A stretch of DNA of 64,000 nucleotides, taken from NCBI GenBank assembly GCA_047967505.1, contig CM106538.1. One strand, given 5' to 3'. The notes below the pieces were generated by a model. That model did not search any database. It saw nothing but the letters and a program-made list of their open reading frames with translations, and was not told the DNA's origin. The stretch is from Dipteris shenzhenensis (taxonomy: Eukaryota > Polypodiophyta > Polypodiopsida > Gleicheniales). Shown in pieces: positions 59,975 through 64,000 of the stretch. Position numbers and translations under genes: made by a program. The number at the start of each line of letters is the position of its first letter. Position 1 is the stretch's first letter.

Positions 59975-60252
59975 TCAGGGGGTGGTGGAGATGGAGGAGG
60001 GGGGGGGGGGGAGGGGGGGTGGATGGAGGGGGTGGTGGTGGAGGGGGCAGGGGGTGGAGAGGGGGGGGGTGGTGGTGGAGATGGAGGAGGGGGGGGGGGG
60101 TGGATGGAGGGGATGGTGGAGGGGGAGGGGTGGAGGGGGTGAGGGGATGGTGGTGGAGGGGGGAAATGGTGGAGGGGGATGGAGTGAATGGTGGTGGAGG
60201 GGGAGGGGGAGGGGGTGGTGGGGGAAGCGGGGGTGGAGGGGGAGGGGGAACA
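59975..60252. repeat. G-rich minisatellite (GGTGGAGGGGG-like), G-quadruplex-prone
   Basis: About 280 bp of the plus strand is almost only G with GGT, GGA and GATGGA interruptions (for example GGGGGGGTGGATGGAGGG). Many runs of three or more Gs are closely spaced. ORFs on both strands (Gly/Trp-rich; Pro/Ser-rich) are artefacts of it. Confidence 0.95.
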
Positions 60253-61016
60253 AAAACTTGACGAACGGAAAACTTTGACGGAAATCCAAAGGGAGGAAGA
60301 GATGGTCACTTGAACACTCTCAAGTCTTTCTCGATGTAACGGGATTGTTGAGGACGAATGGACGGTGGGTGGATGGCTAGGTTATCATTGCGAGATGGGC
60401 TCAAAGTAACTCACCATGTGAGGATGGGAGTAGGGTGATGGTCGATGTGGAGAGAGAGGAGTGTCTTGTATAGGGCTCAGAATGGGGAAGAGGATGGAGG
60501 CAAGATGTGAAAGAAAAAGTATGAGAGGGATGGGTGCACTTTTATAGGGAAGGAGGGGGAGGTGTGGATTTAGTCAAACACATGTGCACCTTTGAATTTG
60601 TCCACGTTTGAGTAGTCGAATACATGTGCAGCTTTGAATTTGTCCATGTTTGACTAGGGAGGTGGTTTCAATTTTTCTTTTGGGTTATGGCATTTAGAAC
60701 CTTTAATAATTGATTGCCCATAACTTTTGGTGGTTGTGTCAAAATGTGCTTGTGTAAAAAGAAAAAATGTTCAAAATTTCAAGCTCTACACTTTGAAATC
60801 CATCACATGGTTTGTTTTATTCCTTAAGGTGCTATTTTTCTAGAAAACATGCATTTTAATGAAGAGTTTCAGTTAGGAATTTTTTTTGAATTTTTTTAAC
60901 TGGAGTTGGAAAATTTTTAGCTCTCCTAACTCTTGAGTTATATGTTCGTGAAAGTTTGAAGTAATTTTCTTTTACACATACCTACGTATGTTTACTCATT
61001 ACATGAGATGCTAGTC
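60253..61016. other. Gene-free stretch
   Basis: No coding frame. If the primer-binding-like site at 61017-61034 is real, this would be the internal 5' region of a minus-strand LTR element that has lost its coding part. Confidence 0.35.
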
Positions 61017-61034
61017 TCCCTAGCAACGGTGCCA
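61017..61034 (-). other. Possible tRNA primer-binding site of an LTR retrotransposon
   Basis: On the minus strand the 18 bases read TGGCACCGTTGCTAGGGA. This differs at three positions from TGGCGCCGTTGCCGGGGA, the common plant Ty3-type primer-binding site complementary to a tRNA-Asp 3' end. The bases next to it (61037 onward) begin TGTTGG on the plus strand, that is ...CCAACA on the minus strand, which suits the 3' edge of an LTR. Confidence 0.45.
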
Positions 61035-61036
61035 AA

Positions 61037-61800
61037 TGTTGGCTCTTTCCCACGGCTTCCACGGGAAGGGGGTATTCTCAATATGCAGGGTTCTGAGGCT
61101 TTTGTTCACCTACAGATATATTAGGGTTGTAATTTGTAGTATACATGTAGCTTAGGACCTCGAGTCATATTGCGATGAGAGATGTAGCTTAAGTGTGGTA
61201 AGCAAACAAAGTGCATGCATGTGTGAAAGGAACATGCATCATCATGGTTGAGGTAATGAAGGCTTTTGCCTTCATTGGGGGTTCCAAGGTTTAGAAGGAG
61301 GTTCTAGAGTTTAGAAGGAGGTTCCAAGGTTTAGAAGGAGGTTCCAAGGTTTAGAAGGAGGTTTAAGGATTAGAAGGAGATTCCAAGGTTTAGAGAGAGG
61401 TTCCAGAGTTTAGGAGGATCCAAGGTTCACGGTAGAGTACATGGGGGAGAACTCAACACAATTCCCCAAAGAGTGTGGGCTTCATTCCATTATGGGGTAT
61501 TTATAGAAGTTGGAGAGCTTCTCTCTCTACATGTAGGAATTGTAAGACATTCTCTCTTTGCATGTAGAACTTGCATATAGAAGTTGCATGTAGAAATTGC
61601 AAGTTGCATGTAAGAGTTGCATGTTGCATGCACTCTCGATATGAAGTATGTGTGAAGAGACCCGAAACTGCCCAAGAGAGATCCTTAGTGAGTGGGGTAG
61701 GTGAATCTGTGTGTATCCTAGTGGGTCAATGAAACCCTCTACTATTATATGTAAGAAGTGATCTCTATAGAAGCTGAGCTTCACTAGAAGATCACTCGAG
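61037..61800 (-). mobile_element. Possible LTR (or solo LTR with primer-binding site), end uncertain
   Basis: It begins next to the primer-binding-like site. On the minus strand it has a good TATA box, CTATAAATACCCC, at 61494-61506, in the same direction as the primer site, as expected for an LTR promoter. A minisatellite of GGTTCCAAGGTTTAGAAGGA units fills about 61275-61430. The far edge (somewhere near 61800) could not be fixed, and no second LTR was found in the window. Confidence 0.35.
61270..61435. repeat. Minisatellite, ~20-bp units
   Basis: Seven or eight imperfect units of GGTTCCAAGGTTTAGAAGGA lie in tandem. Confidence 0.95.
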
Positions 61801-61933
61801 ACCATAAATGTGTGTAACTATAATAGATCCTCATGGGGATAACCTGATTGACCTTGTGTGATAGGAGGGGAGAAAACAAAGCATCGATGCTGTACTGGAA
61901 TGGTGGTAGGCTATCCATGTAGAGCCCTAGCCC

Positions 61934-64000
61934 CTAAAACCATCTCTCTATACATGCATTCCAGCACCTCTGGTCCCCCCATGTTGCAAGTGCCATAGAA
62001 GAGGATAGTGCTAGCCATGGTAGCTTGCTACACCTAGAGGTGTTATCCCCGTACTCCCTGACTAGGTGCAGATACATGATGGCTTGAAATGCAACATCTA
62101 GCTGTAATGGGGGTGACCCAAACTCCGCTCGAATGATCTGGTGAGGAACAAATGGCTTACCATGGATCATCCATGATAACATGAGAACTTGTAGCCACTC
62201 CACCATGGCCTACCTTGTATTTGACAAGTCTAGCCCGCAACATGGACTACCATACATCCCCATTGGGCAGACAAAGGAGTCAAAAAGAAACCCTTTGGTC
62301 CGTGGATCCTGAAAGTGAGAGCGAAAGCATTGCATCTCTAGTCTAGCCAATAAAGCATATCCTCTGCTCAAGTGTGCCTACATCACGGGTCTCATAGTGA
62401 GGATGGGTCCGAAAAAGATGACCCCAAGATAAGTGTATGATGAAACTACCTCAACAAGTGATCCATCAAATGTGAACTACTCCTGGCACATGATGGCTCG
62501 AGATGTATTGAAGATCATAACCTTGATTTTACCCAAGTTGAGAGCCACATCAGCTATGTAAAGCAATATCTGGATCTGCATGCATGCAAGAGAGCAACCT
62601 ACCCCCCCTGTGTTTGTATCACTGTCTCAAGCTCGTTAATGTAGAGGCCAAACAAGGTAGGTGATAATGGACATCCTTGTTTGACCTCGATAGTGCTCAT
62701 GATCTCATCTATCCACCAAGATCCTACCGAGACTCTTCCTCAAACTCTCTCATAAAGTGCCATAATAGCCCAGATGATATCCTGGTCATAACCAAAATCT
62801 TGTAGGCACTGTATGAGGTAGGCTCTCAGAACCGTGTCAAATGCTTTGCAGAAATCCACAAAGCAACAGTAAACCCTCTACTTCCGTGGCCTTGCCTCTT
62901 CAATGATACATTTAAGCATGAGAATGTGATCCATGGTCCCATGATCACATCGGAATCTAGCCTGTCCTGCTGCTCTAAGTCCTTGACACTCCACAAATCT
63001 ACTGACCTTGGAATCAAGTACTGATGCATAAATCTTGGACATGACATATCCAATCATAATGGTTGTGTAGTTCTCCGGGCTCATGGGATCCCTTGCCTTA
63101 TGAATGGGTGAGATAGTGTTAATAGTCCAGGTGCATGGGAACCCCAAAAAAATAGCTTCATTAAATATCTTTTCTAAGATTGGGGCTAGGAGGTTAATCC
63201 CATATGCAATGAACTCAATGCATAGCCCCTCATGATCCTTCACTTGGCCATTATGAAGTTTCATTATAGCATCCTTTACCCCCCCTAGTGAAGAGAGTGC
63301 AGGATGTGGGGTGCGGCATATGTGAGAGGTTAGGGACTGGCTGATTTGGGATATCATAGAGTGTGCATGCATAATCAAACCACACCTGAGTGTCAGTGAG
63401 TGGTGAATGGGACCATCCCTCTAGAAATCTCTGCCAAAAGTCCTTAGAGTTGTTATTGAACAAGATGTTCAATAGATCCTCTTTGTTTCAACAAACAAAG
63501 TCTAGTTTCTTTTTGCGTACCAGTCAAAGATACTCACATAGCGTCTCTAGTACTCTCGAAAGACTGTTCTTGGTTTCTAATTTGAGCTTACGGCATAGAT
63601 CCTTACACTCATCATCGTACCAACTATTATAGGGTATAGTCCCAAGAGGTTGTGGGTGGGTAGAACGGGTGGTGTGAGTGAAAGCATGAAGAGCAGTCTC
63701 GTGTAGTGAGTGGGTGACTAGGGTAGCACAGTCCTCTAATAGGATATGAAATCAATGTAGGAGAGAAGTATGTACAGACGGCCAGAGTGAGTAGGTTCAT
63801 GATCGCTATCAAAGCATATATCATGGTAGGTGGAGTAATAACTCAATGGGGTGGGAAGTGCAATGCCCAAGGGATTCACTCTTCATGAAAGGGGGACGTC
63901 ACCTGTGTGCATGAACTTCAAGAAAACCCCCTATTTAAGATCCATGTAGGATGATAAAACACCCCTATTTAAGCTTATAAGATACCACCAAAATTCTATT
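61934..64000 (-). pseudogene. LINE (non-LTR) reverse transcriptase pseudogene, runs off the window
   Basis: On the minus strand from 63824 downward: a piece reading WYDDECKDLCRKLK near 63610, then (63378-62878) HNGQVKDHEGLCIEFI, LEKIFNEAIF..TWTINTISPIHKARDPMSPE NYTT (read in parts), AAGQARFRC and TMDHILMLK. Then CFVDFCKAFDTV near 62860, KQGCPLSPTLFGLYINELE near 62670, and (62570) a YIADVAL where the active-site YADD is expected. A downstream part to 61934 has HQIIRAEFGSPPLQLDVAFQ. This is the order of a LINE reverse transcriptase. The altered YADD, frame changes and stops show it is dead. The endonuclease half would lie beyond 64000. Confidence 0.75.

Noticed and set aside
59719-60309. Proline-rich minus-strand protein of 196 codons
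   Set aside because: It is the reverse reading of the G-rich minisatellite plus flank.
1-64000. tRNA or rRNA genes
   Set aside because: No A/B-box cloverleaf or rRNA core was recognised on reading; a dedicated tRNA scan was not possible here.

Overview
The window is nuclear DNA of a land plant. It is gene-poor and dominated by decayed transposons and by tandem or inverted repeat arrays. The reasons are spliced genes with GT..AG introns, many degraded CACTA (En/Spm) Tnp2-type transposase fragments, degenerate TTTAGGG plant-telomere motifs, long CT/CA/GA microsatellites, and a plant-type L-gulonolactone oxidase with its Cys-rich C-terminus. A fern or another large-genome non-flowering plant would fit, but nothing here proves the lineage.

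Only two host genes look intact. The first, at 4145-6154 (+), is a two-exon L-gulonolactone oxidase-like flavoenzyme of 613 aa with a secretory signal. The second, at 47034-50078 (+), is an eight-exon gene reconstructed here for a 528-aa protein with a disordered N-terminal half and a coiled-coil C-terminal half. Its family is not recognised. A small two-exon reading frame at 1530-1833 (+) is a weak third candidate.

Layout: 0-0.6 kb CACTA remnant; 1.5-1.8 kb weak gene candidate; 4.1-6.2 kb oxidase; 6.2-12 kb repeats, including a foldback element at 8.8-9.2 kb; 12.1-13.2 kb broken transposon ORFs; 13.2-16.6 kb a very large inverted satellite structure; 16.6-17.4 kb an unknown frame with one stop; 18.5-22.9 kb a broken module on + with an FCP1/NIF-like phosphatase domain and a SET-like domain; 24.1-28.9 kb a polypurine tract, a CACTA fragment, a broken zinc-finger ORF and tandem duplications; 29.3-34.4 kb a broken DDE-like transposase on -; 34.5-36.7 kb a palindromic element whose long arms are degenerate telomere repeats; 36.7-39.4 kb AT-rich; 39.4-43.7 kb CACTA remnants on both strands; 44.7-45.9 kb an array of inverted repeats with a perfect 53-bp hairpin; 47-50 kb the coiled-coil gene; 51.7-52.5 kb CACTA remnant; 53.8-54.2 kb compound microsatellites; 55.7-59.2 kb degenerate tandem repeats; 59.9-60.3 kb a G-rich minisatellite; 61.0-61.8 kb a possible LTR with a primer-binding-like site; 61.9-64.0 kb a dead LINE reverse transcriptase on -.

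The recurring theme is large hairpin-forming DNA. At least four independent inverted-repeat arrays occur (8.8, 13.2-16.6, 34.5-36.7 and 44.7-45.9 kb). The most unusual is the telomere-repeat-armed palindrome next to the 5' end of the DDE-like transposase pseudogene. No cooperating multi-gene pathway is evident. The only possible multi-gene system is a large, now dead, mobile element holding transposase, phosphatase-like, SET-like and zinc-finger ORFs between about 18.5 and 34.4 kb, and that grouping is inference.
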